A stretch of DNA of 64,000 bases from Planctomycetota bacterium. Lineage in GTDB: Bacteria > Planctomycetota > UBA1135 > GCA-002686595. Every line of letters begins with the position of its first letter. The stretch's first letter is position 1. The position numbers were made by a program, and so were the translations under genes. Below the pieces are notes generated by a model. That model ran no database searches. It was not told the origin of the DNA and saw only the letters and a list, made by a program, of their open reading frames with translations. Shown here piece by piece: positions 17,841 to 27,719 of the stretch. Location of the stretch: NCBI GenBank assembly GCA_021413885.1, contig JAIOPM010000013.1, positions 64,001-128,000 on the forward strand, written 5' to 3'.

Positions 17841-20800
17841 ATGCTCTCGTCGCTGCTCTGCGCGTTGCTCGCGTCCGTTTCTTCGTCGGAGGTCGAGCCT
17901 TCGATCGTCGGCCCCAGCTACCGCTTCGCCGATTTCGACCGTGACGGCGCGCTCGACGTGTACGTCGTCGATCCGCTCGGCGGCGATCGGCTGTTCCGCA
18001 ACACGAGCGACGGCGCGTTCGTCGAGGTGACGGCGCTCGCCGGCCTCGCGGGGATCAAGGGTTCGCGTCTCGCGCTCTGGCAGGACGTCGATCGCGACGG
18101 GTGGCTCGATCTCTACGTCAGCGCCGCGAACGGCAAGAGTCGCTTATTGCGCAACATGGCCGACGGGACGTTCGGCGATCTCACGCGCAACGCCGGAGTC
18201 GCCCAGCGCGGCGAGCAGGAGCTCTTCGCCGAGTTCCTCGACTTCGACGGCGACCTCAACGCCGATCTGCACTTGGTCACCGACCACGGCGACGTGTTGT
18301 TGCGCAACCGAGGCGGCTTCGACTTCGAGCGCGTCGAGCTCGCCGACGTCGTCGCGCGCATCGATTCGCTCGCGCTGCCCGCCATGCCGATCTCGAGTCC
18401 GCTCGCGACTCCGAACGCGCTCGCCGCGACCGCGGGGCCGCAGATCGCGTCCGCGACGCCGATCGCAGGCGGCACCGTCGCGCAGCCCGCGCTCGCGTGC
18501 GCGGGAACGATCGTCGATCAGACGACGAGCAACTGCATCCAAGCCGCGTCCGCGCCGGCGTTGGGCAAGCTGTATCCGCTCTCGAACGATCTCAACGTCA
18601 GCGCGGGCGGCAACGTCGGCGTCGGCACGACGACGCCGGCGACCAAGCTCGACGTCGCCGGCAACGTGCGCGCGAGCGGGCAACTCGTGTCGACGCAAGC
18701 GACGGGCACCGCGCCGTTGTCGGTGAGCTCGACGACCAAGGTGTCGAACCTCAACGCCGATCAGCTCGACGGTCTCGACTCGACCGTCTTCTCGCAGCTC
18801 GGCACGTCGATCGATTCGAGCGAGATCGCCGACGGAACGATCAGCGACGTCGACGTTTCGTTCGGCGCGGCGATCCAGGGCTCGAAGGTCGTGCCGCAGT
18901 TCGGGACTCAGGCCGCGACCACCGGTCCGCTGACGGCTGCCGGCGACATCGTGATCAACACCGATCCGGGTCCTTTCGGTTCCGCCGGTCTCGACATCAG
19001 CCTCGGGCACTCGACCGCGAGTCCGTTCGTGCGGCTCTCGGCGTCCGGTTACGTCGATTGGACGCTCTCCCACGGCGGCGAGACGAATCCGAACTTCCGC
19101 ATCCACGACGGCGTGTCGGTCGGTGATCGTTTGAACCTGGGCTTCGCGACGAATCCGTTCGCGGGCGTGAGCACGAGTTCGCCGCAAGCTCCGTGGCACG
19201 TCGTCGGCAACGCGAACACGTTGCGACTCGAGGGCGTCGACCACGCGTTCATGGAGCTCTTCCCCGACGGACCGACGACGCGCAAGGCTCGCGTCGGCTT
19301 CACGAGTGCGAGCGACAACAACCTGCACGTGCAGAACGAGATCAGTGGCGCGCATCTGTTGCTCGAGACCTCCGGCACCGGACGCGTCGGCGTCGGCACG
19401 AGCTCGCCGGAAGCGGCGTTCCACGTCGCGTCGGGCTCGGCGGGTTCGGTGACCGCCAACTCGAACTCGAGCACCGTCTTCGAGCGCAGCGGCGCCAACT
19501 ACGTCACTGTGCTCGCGCCCGACGCGAACGAGACCGCGCTGCTCTTCGGCGGACCGATCAATGCCCAGGACGGCGGCATCGTCTACAACAACGTCGCGAC
19601 GCCGCGCGGCTTCCAACTGCGCACCGGCGGCAACTCGACGAAGGTCGTGATCGAATCCGACGGCGACGTCGGCATCGGTACGTTGACGCCCGCGGCGGAT
19701 CTGCACGTGTCGGGCTCGGGCGCGGCGGTGCTCGCGCAGACGAGCGGCGCGGGGGCGCGGGCGATCCAAGGCCAAGGCACGGCGACGACCGGTGCGGGCG
19801 TCGGAGTGTACGGCAGCACGGCCTCCAACACGGGGATCGGTGTGTACGGTGTCGCGACCGATGCCAACGGGCTTGCGTCGTACGGCGTCTACGGCTTCAA
19901 CGCTTCCGGCAACCTCGCCGGCGCCTGCGGAGTGTTCGGCGAAGCGACCCAAGGTTACGGCGTGTACGGCACGACTGGTTCGTCCTCGGGGCGCGGAGTG
20001 TTCGGCGAGAACACCGGCACCGTCGGCGGCGGGATCGCCGTCAGTGGTGCCGCGACCGGACCGCAGGGCGTCGGAGTCAGCGGCTCTGCGTCCAACACGG
20101 CGCAGCAGGGTTGGGGAGTGAAAGGAACGAGCGCATCGAACGGAATCGGCGGCGGCGTGCGCGGGTGGTCGACGGCTACGAGCGGGACCAACTACGGCGT
20201 CTACGGTGAGAGCGACTCGACGAGCGGTCGCGGCGTGCAAGGCACCGTCGGTCTCACCGGCACGAACTACGGCGTGCGCGGCACCACCAACTCGTCGTCG
20301 GGTTTCGGCGTCTTTTCGAGCGGCGACTTCGGCGGCACGGGAGCGAAGTACTTCATCCAACCGCACCCGACCGACGCGGCGAAGGAGATCCGCTTCGCGT
20401 GCCTCGAGGGCAACGAGTCGGGCACGTACTTCCGCGGCACCGCTCACGTCCACGGCGGCCGCGCGGCGATCGTGGTGCCCGACGACTTCCGCATGGTCAC
20501 CGAGCCCGAAGGTTTGACCGTGCAGCTCACCGCGTCGGGACCGACGCGCGTGTGGGTCGAGAGCAAGTCGTTGACCGGCATCGTCGTCGGCTCCGATCAG
20601 GACCTCGACGTCGACTACTTGGTGCAGGGCGTGCGGCGCGGCTTCTCGAAGCTCGAGACGATCCGCGACAACGAAGCCTTCGTGCCCGAGGTGCGTGGCG
20701 TGCCGTACGGGACGCAGTACCCGATCGAGTTGCGGCGGATCCTGGTCGACAACGGGATCTTGAACGCCGACTTCACGCCGAACGAGGCGACGGCTCTGCG

Positions 20801-20858
20801 TCTCGGTTGGGAACTCCGCGACGCGGAATGGCTCGAGCCGCACCGTGTCGGCCGCTGA
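17841..20858 (+). CDS. Large secreted VCBS plus tail-fibre-like repeat protein (paralogue 1)
   Basis: 1005 residues. After a short hydrophobic signal (LLCALLASVSS), residues ~20-170 hold VCBS/FG-GAP calcium-loop repeats (DFDRDGALDVYV, DVDRDGWLDLYV, DFDGDLNADLHLV). A linker with two Cys leads to tail-fibre-like modules GNVGVGTTTPATKLDVAGNV and NADQLDGLDSTVFSQ. Then comes a long stretch of GVYG-type repeats (GVGVYGSTASNTGIGVYGVA and so on, about residues 640-830), and a closing domain starting GAKYFIQPHPTDAAKEIR with FACLEGNESGTYFRG. That last module resembles the C-terminal module of tail-fibre-like proteins (HPLDP-KE-R-x-C-LEGPE type). No phage genes surround it, so a cell-surface trimeric beta-helix fibre is more likely than a prophage relic. 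It is a tandem paralogue of the next gene. Confidence 0.75.
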   Translation: MLSSLLCALLASVSSSEVEPSIVGPSYRFADFDRDGALDVYVVDPLGGDRLFRNTSDGAFVEVTALAGLAGIKGSRLALWQDVDRDGWLDLYVSAANGKSRLLRNMADGTFGDLTRNAGVAQRGEQELFAEFLDFDGDLNADLHLVTDHGDVLLRNRGGFDFERVELADVVARIDSLALPAMPISSPLATPNALAATAGPQIASATPIAGGTVAQPALACAGTIVDQTTSNCIQAASAPALGKLYPLSNDLNVSAGGNVGVGTTTPATKLDVAGNVRASGQLVSTQATGTAPLSVSSTTKVSNLNADQLDGLDSTVFSQLGTSIDSSEIADGTISDVDVSFGAAIQGSKVVPQFGTQAATTGPLTAAGDIVINTDPGPFGSAGLDISLGHSTASPFVRLSASGYVDWTLSHGGETNPNFRIHDGVSVGDRLNLGFATNPFAGVSTSSPQAPWHVVGNANTLRLEGVDHAFMELFPDGPTTRKARVGFTSASDNNLHVQNEISGAHLLLETSGTGRVGVGTSSPEAAFHVASGSAGSVTANSNSSTVFERSGANYVTVLAPDANETALLFGGPINAQDGGIVYNNVATPRGFQLRTGGNSTKVVIESDGDVGIGTLTPAADLHVSGSGAAVLAQTSGAGARAIQGQGTATTGAGVGVYGSTASNTGIGVYGVATDANGLASYGVYGFNASGNLAGACGVFGEATQGYGVYGTTGSSSGRGVFGENTGTVGGGIAVSGAATGPQGVGVSGSASNTAQQGWGVKGTSASNGIGGGVRGWSTATSGTNYGVYGESDSTSGRGVQGTVGLTGTNYGVRGTTNSSSGFGVFSSGDFGGTGAKYFIQPHPTDAAKEIRFACLEGNESGTYFRGTAHVHGGRAAIVVPDDFRMVTEPEGLTVQLTASGPTRVWVESKSLTGIVVGSDQDLDVDYLVQGVRRGFSKLETIRDNEAFVPEVRGVPYGTQYPIELRRILVDNGILNADFTPNEATALRLGWELRDAEWLEPHRVGR
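20331..20810 (+). repeat. Long direct repeat, copy 1 (C-terminal domain of paralogue 1)
   Basis: 480 bp aligns without a gap to 22991-23470, offset 2660. By hand I counted about 24 differences, many silent, so identity is about 95%. The upstream halves of the two genes are far less alike, which suggests recent gene conversion or strong constraint on this domain. Confidence 0.85.
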
Positions 20859-20864
20859 GCGGCC

Positions 20865-20884
20865 GCGCGGAGAATCCGCGCTTT
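20865..20884 (+). terminator. Intrinsic terminator after paralogue 1
   Basis: GCGCGGA, GAA loop, TCCGCGC, then TTT: a 7-bp perfect stem with a short T run just after the stop at 20858. It separates the transcript from the tandem copy at 20948. Confidence 0.6.
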
Positions 20885-20936
20885 CCTGATCGAGCTTGGC
20901 GCGGGTCTGCGTGGTGGGACATGGGCAAACCACCAC

Positions 20937-20942
20937 AGGAGG
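20937..20942 (+). promoter_or_regulatory. Strong Shine-Dalgarno before paralogue 2
   Basis: AGGAGG lies 5 nt before the ATG at 20948. It fixes the start although the frame is open upstream. Confidence 0.7.
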
Positions 20943-20947
20943 AACCC

Positions 20948-23518
20948 ATGCTCTTGGCTTGCGCGCTCGTCGTGTCGTCCCTTGTCTCCGATCCTGAGCC
21001 CGCGATCGTCGGTCCGAGCTACCGCTTTGCCGACTTCGATCGCGATGGAGCGCTCGACGTGTATGTCGTCGATCCGCTCGGCGGTGATCGGTTGTTCCGG
21101 AACACCGTCGACGGCTCGTTCATCGATGTGACGCGGGAGACCGGTCTCGCCGGCATCACGGGTTCGCGTCTCGCGGTCTGGCAAGACGTCGATCGCGACG
21201 GCTGGGTCGATCTCTACGTCTCGGCCGCGAACGGCAAGAGTCGGCTCCTCCGCAACATGACCGACGGCGTCTTCGCGGACCTCACGCGGCGCGCGGGGCT
21301 CGGTGGAGCGACCGAGCGCGAGCTCTTCGCCGAGTTCCTCGACTTCGACGGCGACCAGTACTTCGACCTGCACGTCGTCACCGAGCGCGGAGACGTCTTG
21401 ATGCGCAACCGCGGCGGCTTCGAATTCGAAGCAGTCGAGCTCGGCAATCTCGGCGTGCGCGTCGAGAGTCTGGCGCTGCCTCAGGCGCCGAGCGTCGGCT
21501 CGAGCACCGCGACAACGCCGGCGTCGAGTGCGACCGCATCGGCCTCCGCGTTCACGCCGGTCTTGGCAGCCAGTTCGTCGATCACCGGCCGGTTCCTGTG
21601 CGCGGGCTCGATCGACGACCAGGCGAGCGGCAATTGCCTGGACGCTTCGAGTGCGCCGCAGCTCGGCATGCTCTACCCGCTCTCGAGCGACCTGAACGTC
21701 AGCTCCGGCGGCGACGTCGGCATCGGCACGACGAGCCCGAGCTCGAAGCTCCACGTCGTCGGTGACGTCACCGCGAGCGGACAGCTTCGATCGCAAGCCA
21801 CGAAGGGGACGCCGCCGCTGGACGTCGTGTCGACGGCCCACGTCGAATTCCTCAACGTCGACCTGCTCGACGGGCTCGATGCGTCCGCGTTCTCGCAGCT
21901 CGGTTCGTCGATCGAGTCCTTCGAGATCTCCGACGGAGCGATCGTCGATGCCGACGTCGCGCCCGCCGCGGCGATCCAAGGCTCGAAGATCGTGCCGGAC
22001 TTCTCGTCCCAATCGGTGAGCACCGGTCCGCTGACGGCGAACGGCAACGTCGGCGTCGGAACGAGCTCGCCCGAGGCGCGGCTGCACGTCATGTCCGCGT
22101 CGGCGGGTTCGATGTTCGCGAACCCGAACTCGAGCGCCGTCTTCGAGGGCAACACCGCGAGCTACGTCAGCATCCTCGCACCCGACGCGAACGAGAGCGG
22201 CATCCTCTTCGGCGCCCCGATCGATGCCCAGGACGCCGGCATCATCTACAACCATCCCTTCACGCCGCGCGGTCTCCAGTTGCGCACCGGCGGCAACGCC
22301 ACGCACCTCGTGATCGACTCCGACGGCAAAGTCGGCATCGGGACGTTCGGGCCGACGGCGAAACTCCACGTCGCGACCTCGTCGTTGGCGGTGCTCGCGG
22401 AGACGAACGGTGCCGGCTCCGTCGGCGTGACGGGGAATGCCACCGCGACGAGCGGCGCGAGCTGGGGCGTACGCGGCTCGACCGCATCGGCGACCGGTAA
22501 GGGCGTGTACGGCGAAGCGACCAACACGAACGGCACCACGGCGTACGGCGTGCACGGAGTGACGCTCTCCGGGAATCTCGCCGGCGGCGCGGGTGTGTGG
22601 GGGCAAGCGACGCAGGGCTACGGCGTCTGGGGCACGACCGGGTCCGGGTCAGGGATCGGCGTGTGGGGCGAGAACACGGGGACCTTCGGCGCGTCCCAAG
22701 GCGTGCGCGGCACGTCGACTTCGCCGTCGGGCGTCGGCGTGATGGCCGTCGCTTCGAGCACCACCGGCGGTGCGTACGGCGTCCAGGCCCAAAGCGCGTC
22801 GAGCAGCGGCCGCGGAGTCTATGGCTGGGCCTCCGCGTCGAGCGGCACGACCAACGGCGTGTACGGCCAGAGCGACTCGTCGAGCGGCCGCGGTGTGTTC
22901 GGCACCGCCGGCTTCAGCGGCACCAACTACGGCGTGCTCGGCAACACCAACTCGACGTCGGGCTACGGCGTCTTCTCGGCCGGCGCTTTCGGCGGCACAG
23001 GAGCGAAGTACTTCATCCAACCGCATCCAACCGACGCGTCGAAGGAGATCCGCTTCGCATGTCTCGAGGGCAACGAGTCGGGCACGTACTTCCGCGGCAC
23101 CGCTCACGTCCACGGCGGTCGCGCGGCGATCGTGGTGCCCGACGATTTCCGTATGGTTACCGAGGCCGAGGGCTTGACCGTGCAGCTCACCGCGTCGGGA
23201 CCGACGCGCGTGTGGGTCGAGAGCAAGGCGTTGTCCGGCATCGTCGTCGGCTCCGATCTCGACCTCGACGTCGACTACTTGGTGCAGGGCGTGCGGCGCG
23301 GCTTCTCGAAGCTCGAGACGATCCGCGACAACCAAGCCTTCGTGCCCGAAGTGCGCGGCGTGCCGTACGGGACGCAGTACCCGATCGAGCTGCGGCGGAT
23401 CCTGGTCGAGAACGGGATCTTGAACGCCGACTTCACGCCGAACGAGGCGACGGCCTTGCGTCTCGGTTGGACGTTGCGCGACGCGGTGACGTCGAGCTTC
23501 GACGAGCTCGATCGCTGA
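20948..23518 (+). CDS. Large secreted VCBS plus tail-fibre-like repeat protein (paralogue 2)
   Basis: 856 residues, with the same architecture as the preceding gene: short signal (MLLACALVVSSLVS), VCBS/FG-GAP loops (DFDRDGALDVYV, DVDRDGWVDLYV, DFDGDQYFDLHVV), linker, GDVGIGTTSPSSKLHVVGDV and NVDLLDGLDASAFSQ modules, GVYG/GVWG repeats, and the C-terminal domain starting GAKYFIQPHPTDASKEIR. It is ~150 residues shorter because one whole module between TGPLTA and VGVGTSSPEA is missing. The repeats use Trp more often (GVWGQATQGYGVWGTTG). The C-terminal domain is almost unchanged from its sister. Likely a cell-surface or released fibre; partner unknown. Confidence 0.75.
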   Translation: MLLACALVVSSLVSDPEPAIVGPSYRFADFDRDGALDVYVVDPLGGDRLFRNTVDGSFIDVTRETGLAGITGSRLAVWQDVDRDGWVDLYVSAANGKSRLLRNMTDGVFADLTRRAGLGGATERELFAEFLDFDGDQYFDLHVVTERGDVLMRNRGGFEFEAVELGNLGVRVESLALPQAPSVGSSTATTPASSATASASAFTPVLAASSSITGRFLCAGSIDDQASGNCLDASSAPQLGMLYPLSSDLNVSSGGDVGIGTTSPSSKLHVVGDVTASGQLRSQATKGTPPLDVVSTAHVEFLNVDLLDGLDASAFSQLGSSIESFEISDGAIVDADVAPAAAIQGSKIVPDFSSQSVSTGPLTANGNVGVGTSSPEARLHVMSASAGSMFANPNSSAVFEGNTASYVSILAPDANESGILFGAPIDAQDAGIIYNHPFTPRGLQLRTGGNATHLVIDSDGKVGIGTFGPTAKLHVATSSLAVLAETNGAGSVGVTGNATATSGASWGVRGSTASATGKGVYGEATNTNGTTAYGVHGVTLSGNLAGGAGVWGQATQGYGVWGTTGSGSGIGVWGENTGTFGASQGVRGTSTSPSGVGVMAVASSTTGGAYGVQAQSASSSGRGVYGWASASSGTTNGVYGQSDSSSGRGVFGTAGFSGTNYGVLGNTNSTSGYGVFSAGAFGGTGAKYFIQPHPTDASKEIRFACLEGNESGTYFRGTAHVHGGRAAIVVPDDFRMVTEAEGLTVQLTASGPTRVWVESKALSGIVVGSDLDLDVDYLVQGVRRGFSKLETIRDNQAFVPEVRGVPYGTQYPIELRRILVENGILNADFTPNEATALRLGWTLRDAVTSSFDELDR
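22991..23470 (+). repeat. Long direct repeat, copy 2 (C-terminal domain of paralogue 2)
   Basis: Partner of 20331-20810; see that entry. The two copies could recombine and would delete or duplicate a 2660-bp unit. Confidence 0.85.
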
Positions 23519-23541
23519 CGGCGGTTCGACGCGCGCTCTCG

Positions 23542-23563
23542 ACGCTCGGAGAAACCCGAGCGT
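23542..23563 (+). terminator. Hairpin terminator after paralogue 2
   Basis: ACGCTCGG and CCGAGCGT form an 8-bp perfect stem with a 6-nt loop, 24 nt after the stop. No T run follows. The candidate -10 of the next gene starts 6 nt further on. Confidence 0.5.
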
Positions 23564-23568
23564 GCGCT

Positions 23569-23574
23569 TAGACT
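23569..23574 (+). promoter_or_regulatory. TAGACT, candidate -10 for the permease gene
   Basis: TAGACT sits directly after the terminator hairpin, 21 nt before the TTG start at 23596. A 7-bp inverted repeat (CCGCGGCTTCGGAGCCGCG region) lies between it and the start. Confidence 0.35.
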
Positions 23575-23595
23575 CCGCGGCTTCGGAGCCGCGCG

Positions 23596-25419
23596 TTGAA
23601 TCCCACGCTGTTGTTGTTGATCGCGACGTTGGCGCTCGCGGTCGGGCCGTTGCTCGAACGCCTCGGCCGGCGTTTTCCGGTCGCGGCGGCGTTGATCGAT
23701 GGCGGCACGGTGGGGGCGATCGTCGCGGTCGCGGCGTTGCACTTGATGCCCGAGGCCGGCGCGCACATCGGTTGGTGGGCGCTGCTGCTCTTCTTCGTCG
23801 GCGTCCTCGTGCCGCGTTACACGGAACGGCTCGCGGCGCAGAGCTGGCAGGGTTGGCGCGTCTTGGTCGGCATCGTCGTCGCGGTGTTGTTCATCGGGCA
23901 TCTGCTCGCGGAGGGCGCGGCGCTCGCGTCGACCGCGAACGACGAGCGTTTGGCGCTCGCGACGCTCTTCGCGGTCGCGAGCCACAACCTGCCGGTCGGC
24001 GCGGTGCTGTGGGGGCAGACGAAACGTCGTTTCGGTCCGCTGTGGTCCGCCGCGGTGCTCGTGCTCGTCGGCGCCGTAACGTGGTTCGGGCCGGTGGTGA
24101 TCGACGTCAGCGAGGGACTGTTCTCCGGCCTGTGTTCCGCGTTGCTCGCGGGCGGATTGGTCCACTTGGTGGTCGAGCACTCGACGCCCGAGCACCGCGC
24201 GCTCGGCGAGCGCGAGCACAACGTCTGGTCCGGCCTCGGTGCTCTCGCCGCGGCAGGCTTGGTGCTCGCTCACACGGCGTTCGCGCCCGAGTCGAGCGCG
24301 CACCAGCACGGCACGCACGATCTGCCGGCGCGCTTCTACGAGCTGTTCCTCGAGACCGCGCCGCCGTTGCTCGTCGGCGTGATCGGCGCCGGGTTGATCG
24401 AAGCGTTCCTGCCGGACGCGACCGTGCGTTTCCTCTCGCGCGGCTCGAGCTTCCGCCAAGCGCTGACCGGTGTCCTCGTCGGCACGCCGATGCCGGTGTG
24501 CTCGTGCGGCGTGTTGCCGATCTATCGTTCGCTGCTCGGCCGCGGCGTGCCCGCGACCGCGGCGCTCGCGTTGTTGGTCGCGGCGCCGGAGATCGGCGTC
24601 GACTCGCTCTTGCTCTCGTGGAACCAGCTCGGCGGCACGACGACGATCGCGCGCCTCGTGTGCGCGCTCGTCCTCGCGCTCGCGATCGGTTGGATCGTCG
24701 GGCGGATCGCGGATGCGCGAGCGCACGTGCCCGCCGTCGGCGTCGTGGTCGCCGCGCCGAGGCTGTCGCCGTGGCGCGCGATCGAACGCGGCTTGTTCGA
24801 GACGTGGGGGCACCTCTCGCCGTGGATCCTGGTCGGGCTCTACGCGACCGTGCTCTTCGAGCCCTGGATCTCGACCGAATGGGCGCGTTCGTTGCCCGGG
24901 TGGCTGCAGATCGTCGCGCTGTCGGCGATCGGCATGCCCACCTACATCTGCGCGGCGGCGGCGACGCCTTTCGCGGCGTTGCTCTTGGTGAAGGGCTTCG
25001 CACCGGGCGCGGTGATCGCGTTCCTCCTGATCGGACCGGCGACCAACCTCACGACGTTCGGCGCGTTGCGGCGCGAGCACTCGAACCGCGTCGCGTGGGC
25101 GTTCGTCGCGACGGCGTTCGCGGTGACGTTCGTGCTCGCGCTCGGCGCCGACGCGATCTTGCCGCGACTTGGCGACGTCGCGGCGGCGGCAGCCCACGAG
25201 CACACGTTCGCGTGGTACCACCTCGCTTGCGCGTGGTTCCTGATCGCGCTGACCGCGTGGTTGATCCTCCGCACCGGACCGCGGATCTTCCTGGCGCGCC
25301 TCGCCGACACCGGCGACGGTCCTCACCGTCATGGCGGTGGACACGACCACGGCCACGATCACGGGCCCGGCGCAGCGTGTTCCGACGCGCGAGCGCACGT
25401 TCGAGCTCGCGAACCCTGA
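23596..25419 (+). CDS. ZIP-like plus ArsP/SO_0444-like permease fusion, predicted metal transporter
   Basis: 607 residues, TTG start. Residues 1-~235 look like a ZIP metal transporter: eight short spans with His motifs [30 protein letters not shown] and LVHLVVEHS. Residues ~248-560 look like the ArsP/DUF318 permease family, with the signature [20 protein letters not shown] (Cys302 and Cys304) and the second half-motif [15 protein letters not shown] and [11 protein letters not shown]_0444 family Cu/Zn exporters share this Cys-x-Cys motif. The C-terminus is a His/Asp-rich metal-binding tail ([14 protein letters not shown]). Fusing an uptake-type fold to an efflux-type fold is unusual. Direction and metal (Zn, Cu, Cd or arsenical) cannot be settled from sequence. 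Confidence 0.8.
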   Translation: MNPTLLLLIATLALAVGPLLERLGRRFPVAAALIDGGTVGAIVAVAALHLMPEAGAHIGWWALLLFFVGVLVPRYTERLAAQSWQGWRVLVGIVVAVLFIGHLLAEGAALASTANDERLALATLFAVASHNLPVGAVLWGQTKRRFGPLWSAAVLVLVGAVTWFGPVVIDVSEGLFSGLCSALLAGGLVHLVVEHSTPEHRALGEREHNVWSGLGALAAAGLVLAHTAFAPESSAHQHGTHDLPARFYELFLETAPPLLVGVIGAGLIEAFLPDATVRFLSRGSSFRQALTGVLVGTPMPVCSCGVLPIYRSLLGRGVPATAALALLVAAPEIGVDSLLLSWNQLGGTTTIARLVCALVLALAIGWIVGRIADARAHVPAVGVVVAAPRLSPWRAIERGLFETWGHLSPWILVGLYATVLFEPWISTEWARSLPGWLQIVALSAIGMPTYICAAAATPFAALLLVKGFAPGAVIAFLLIGPATNLTTFGALRREHSNRVAWAFVATAFAVTFVLALGADAILPRLGDVAAAAAHEHTFAWYHLACAWFLIALTAWLILRTGPRIFLARLADTGDGPHRHGGGHDHGHDHGPGAACSDARAHVRAREP

Positions 25420-25477
25420 GCTGCCCTTGACGGGGAGAAGGCGGTCACTAACCTATTTCGGCCTCCAAGATCGACGA

Positions 25478-25498
25478 GGCCCCCGGAGTCCGGAGGCC
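25478..25498 (+). terminator. Hairpin between the permease and fusA
   Basis: GGCCCCCGG-AGT-CCGGAGGCC forms a 9-bp stem with one mismatch. It lies 60 nt after the permease stop and ~100 nt before the EF-G start. It could be a terminator or part of the EF-G leader. Confidence 0.45.
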
Positions 25499-25594
25499 GT
25501 TCGATCGAATCGCCGCAACGTCTCCGACGCCCCCGACACACAGGCGGGCGCTCGGGCACCCTGCTCACGCGCTCCGCGCCGGATCCCGCTCGAC

Positions 25595-27703
25595 ATGACC
25601 ACTACTGCCATGGACCAGAAGCCCGTCAACGCGACTCACAAGCGCCTCCTCGCCCAGCGCAACATCGGCATCATGGCCCACATCGATGCGGGCAAGACGA
25701 CGGTGACCGAGCGGATCCTCTTCATCACGCAGAAGATCCACAAGATGGGCGAGGTCCACGACGGCGCGACGACGATGGACTTCCTCGAGGAAGAGCGCAA
25801 ACGCGGCATCACCATCCAATCGGCGGCGACGACCGTCGAGTGGAAGGGGACGACGATCAACATCATCGACACGCCGGGTCACGTCGACTTCACCGCGGAG
25901 GTCGAGCGGTCGTTGCGCGTGCTCGACGGCGCGGTCGCGGTGTTCGACGGCGTCCAAGGCGTCGAGGCTCAATCGGAAACGGTGTGGCGCCAAGCCGATC
26001 GTTACGGCGTGCCGCGCATCTGCCTGATCAACAAGATGGACCGCACCGGTGCGTCCTTCGAATACTGCGTCCAGACGATCATCGACCGCCTCGGCGCCCA
26101 TCCCGTCCCCGTCCAGATCCCGGTCGGCGCCGAGCGCGATTTCAAGGGCGTCATCGACCTCGTCCGGATGATCTACATCGAGTACCCGGAGGAAGGGAAC
26201 GGCAAGGACTACAAGGAGCTGCCGATCCCCGAGTCCCACGTCGAAGCCGCCAAGAAGGCGCGCCACGACATGCTCGAGGCCGCGGCGGAGTTCGACGACG
26301 TCGTGCTCGACAAGTTCGTCGAGGACCAAGAGATCTCGATCGAGCTCGCGAAGGGCGCGTTGCGCAAGGGCGCGCTGTCGATGCGCATCGTTCCGGTGCT
26401 CTGCGGCTCGGCCCTGAAGCACAAGGGCGTCGCGCAGTTGATCGACGCCGTCATCGACTTCCTGCCGTGTCCGCTCGACGTCAAGCCGTTGGTCGGCACG
26501 AAGCCGCGCTCCGACGAAGAAGTGACGCGCAAGCCCGACGACTCCGAACCGATGTGCCTGCTCGCGTTCAAGACGATCGCCGAGCCGACCGGCGACTTGA
26601 CGTTCGTGCGCGTGTACTCGGGTGTGCTCAACGCCAGCGCGCGCGTGCTCAACCCGCGCACCGGCAAGATCGAGCGCATCGGCCGCATCCTTCGCATGCA
26701 CGCCAACAAGCGCGAAGCGATCGACGACGTGCGCGCCGGCGACATCGCCGCGGTGGTCGGCCTCAAGAACACGTACACCGGTGACACCCTCTGCGACGAG
26801 GATCACCCGATCCTGCTGTCGAAGATCCAGTTCCCCGACGCCGTGATCTCGATGTCGCTCGAACCCAAGAAGGGCGGCGACCGCGACAAGCTCAGCGAGA
26901 TCATCGCCAAGCTGAAGCGCGAGGACCCGACGTTCCGCGCGCAGACGAACCCGGCGACCGACGAGCTCGTCATTTCGGGGATGGGCGAGTTGCACCTCGA
27001 GATCGTGGTCAACCGCATCCAGAACGATCACAAGTGCGAGGTCGTCACCGGCAAGCCGAAGGTCGCGTACAAGCAACGCCTCTCGCGCGCGGTCGACACC
27101 GAAGCGCGCTTCATCCGCCAGTCGGGCGGTCGCGGTCAGTACGCGGTGATCAACGTCAAGATCGAGCCCGCGCAGACCGAAGGCAACGGCTTCGAGTTCG
27201 TCGACGCGGTGAAGGGCGGCAACGTGCCGCGCGAGTTCATCCCGGCGGTCGAGTACGGACTCGAGATGGCCTTCGGCGGCGGCGGCCAACTCGGATTCCC
27301 GTTCATCAACGTCCGCGCGACGCTGTACGACGGCAAGGCTCACGACGTCGACTCCAACGAAATGGCCTTCCAACAGGCCGGTCAGCTCGCGTTCCGCCAA
27401 GCGGCGGAAGGCAACGTCACGTTGCTCGAGCCGATCATGAAGCTCGAAGTGCGCGTGCCCGAGGACTTCATGGGCGCGGTCGTCGGCGACTTGAACTCGC
27501 GCCGCGGCGAAGTCAGCGAAGTCGACGCGATGGGCAACCTGCGGATCATCCGCGCGCTGATCCCGATCGCGGAGATGTTCGCGTACTCGACCGCGTTGCG
27601 TGGCGCGACCCAAGGTCGCGGCTCGTTCGCGATGGAGCTCCACGAATACCGCGACGTGCCGCGCAACATCGCCGAGAAGATCCTCGCCGATGCCGCAAAG
27701 TAG
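25595..27703 (+). CDS. fusA: Translation elongation factor G
   Basis: 702 residues with all GTPase boxes: G1 AHIDAGKT at 28-35, switch II DTPGH at 92-96, NKMD at 146-149. Domains II-V follow, with GMGELHLEI and the domain IV strand [17 protein letters not shown] drives ribosome translocation with GTP hydrolysis. The gene is not in the usual rpsL-rpsG-fusA-tuf cluster, so it may be a second EF-G (planctomycetes often carry several). The start is ATG 25595; the later ATG at 25610 is an alternative. It is followed by a PQQ-like repeat gene that begins at or within its stop, an unusual neighbour for fusA. Confidence 0.93.
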   Translation: MTTTAMDQKPVNATHKRLLAQRNIGIMAHIDAGKTTVTERILFITQKIHKMGEVHDGATTMDFLEEERKRGITIQSAATTVEWKGTTINIIDTPGHVDFTAEVERSLRVLDGAVAVFDGVQGVEAQSETVWRQADRYGVPRICLINKMDRTGASFEYCVQTIIDRLGAHPVPVQIPVGAERDFKGVIDLVRMIYIEYPEEGNGKDYKELPIPESHVEAAKKARHDMLEAAAEFDDVVLDKFVEDQEISIELAKGALRKGALSMRIVPVLCGSALKHKGVAQLIDAVIDFLPCPLDVKPLVGTKPRSDEEVTRKPDDSEPMCLLAFKTIAEPTGDLTFVRVYSGVLNASARVLNPRTGKIERIGRILRMHANKREAIDDVRAGDIAAVVGLKNTYTGDTLCDEDHPILLSKIQFPDAVISMSLEPKKGGDRDKLSEIIAKLKREDPTFRAQTNPATDELVISGMGELHLEIVVNRIQNDHKCEVVTGKPKVAYKQRLSRAVDTEARFIRQSGGRGQYAVINVKIEPAQTEGNGFEFVDAVKGGNVPREFIPAVEYGLEMAFGGGGQLGFPFINVRATLYDGKAHDVDSNEMAFQQAGQLAFRQAAEGNVTLLEPIMKLEVRVPEDFMGAVVGDLNSRRGEVSEVDAMGNLRIIRALIPIAEMFAYSTALRGATQGRGSFAMELHEYRDVPRNIAEKILADAAK

Positions 27704-27719
27704 TCGCAGCGGTCTCGAC

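Noticed and set aside
19780-20300. Repeated GGCGTGTACGGC-type units as a CRISPR array
   Set aside because: Units are in frame, of irregular spacing and encode GVYG repeats; there are no spacers.
17841-23518. Prophage tail-fibre genes
   Set aside because: There are no capsid, terminase, tail or integrase genes, and the heads are calcium-loop repeats after an export signal.
25331-25594. N-terminal extension of EF-G by 88 residues
   Set aside because: The extension is low complexity and overlaps the end of the permease gene; EF-G homology begins near residue 20 from ATG 25595.
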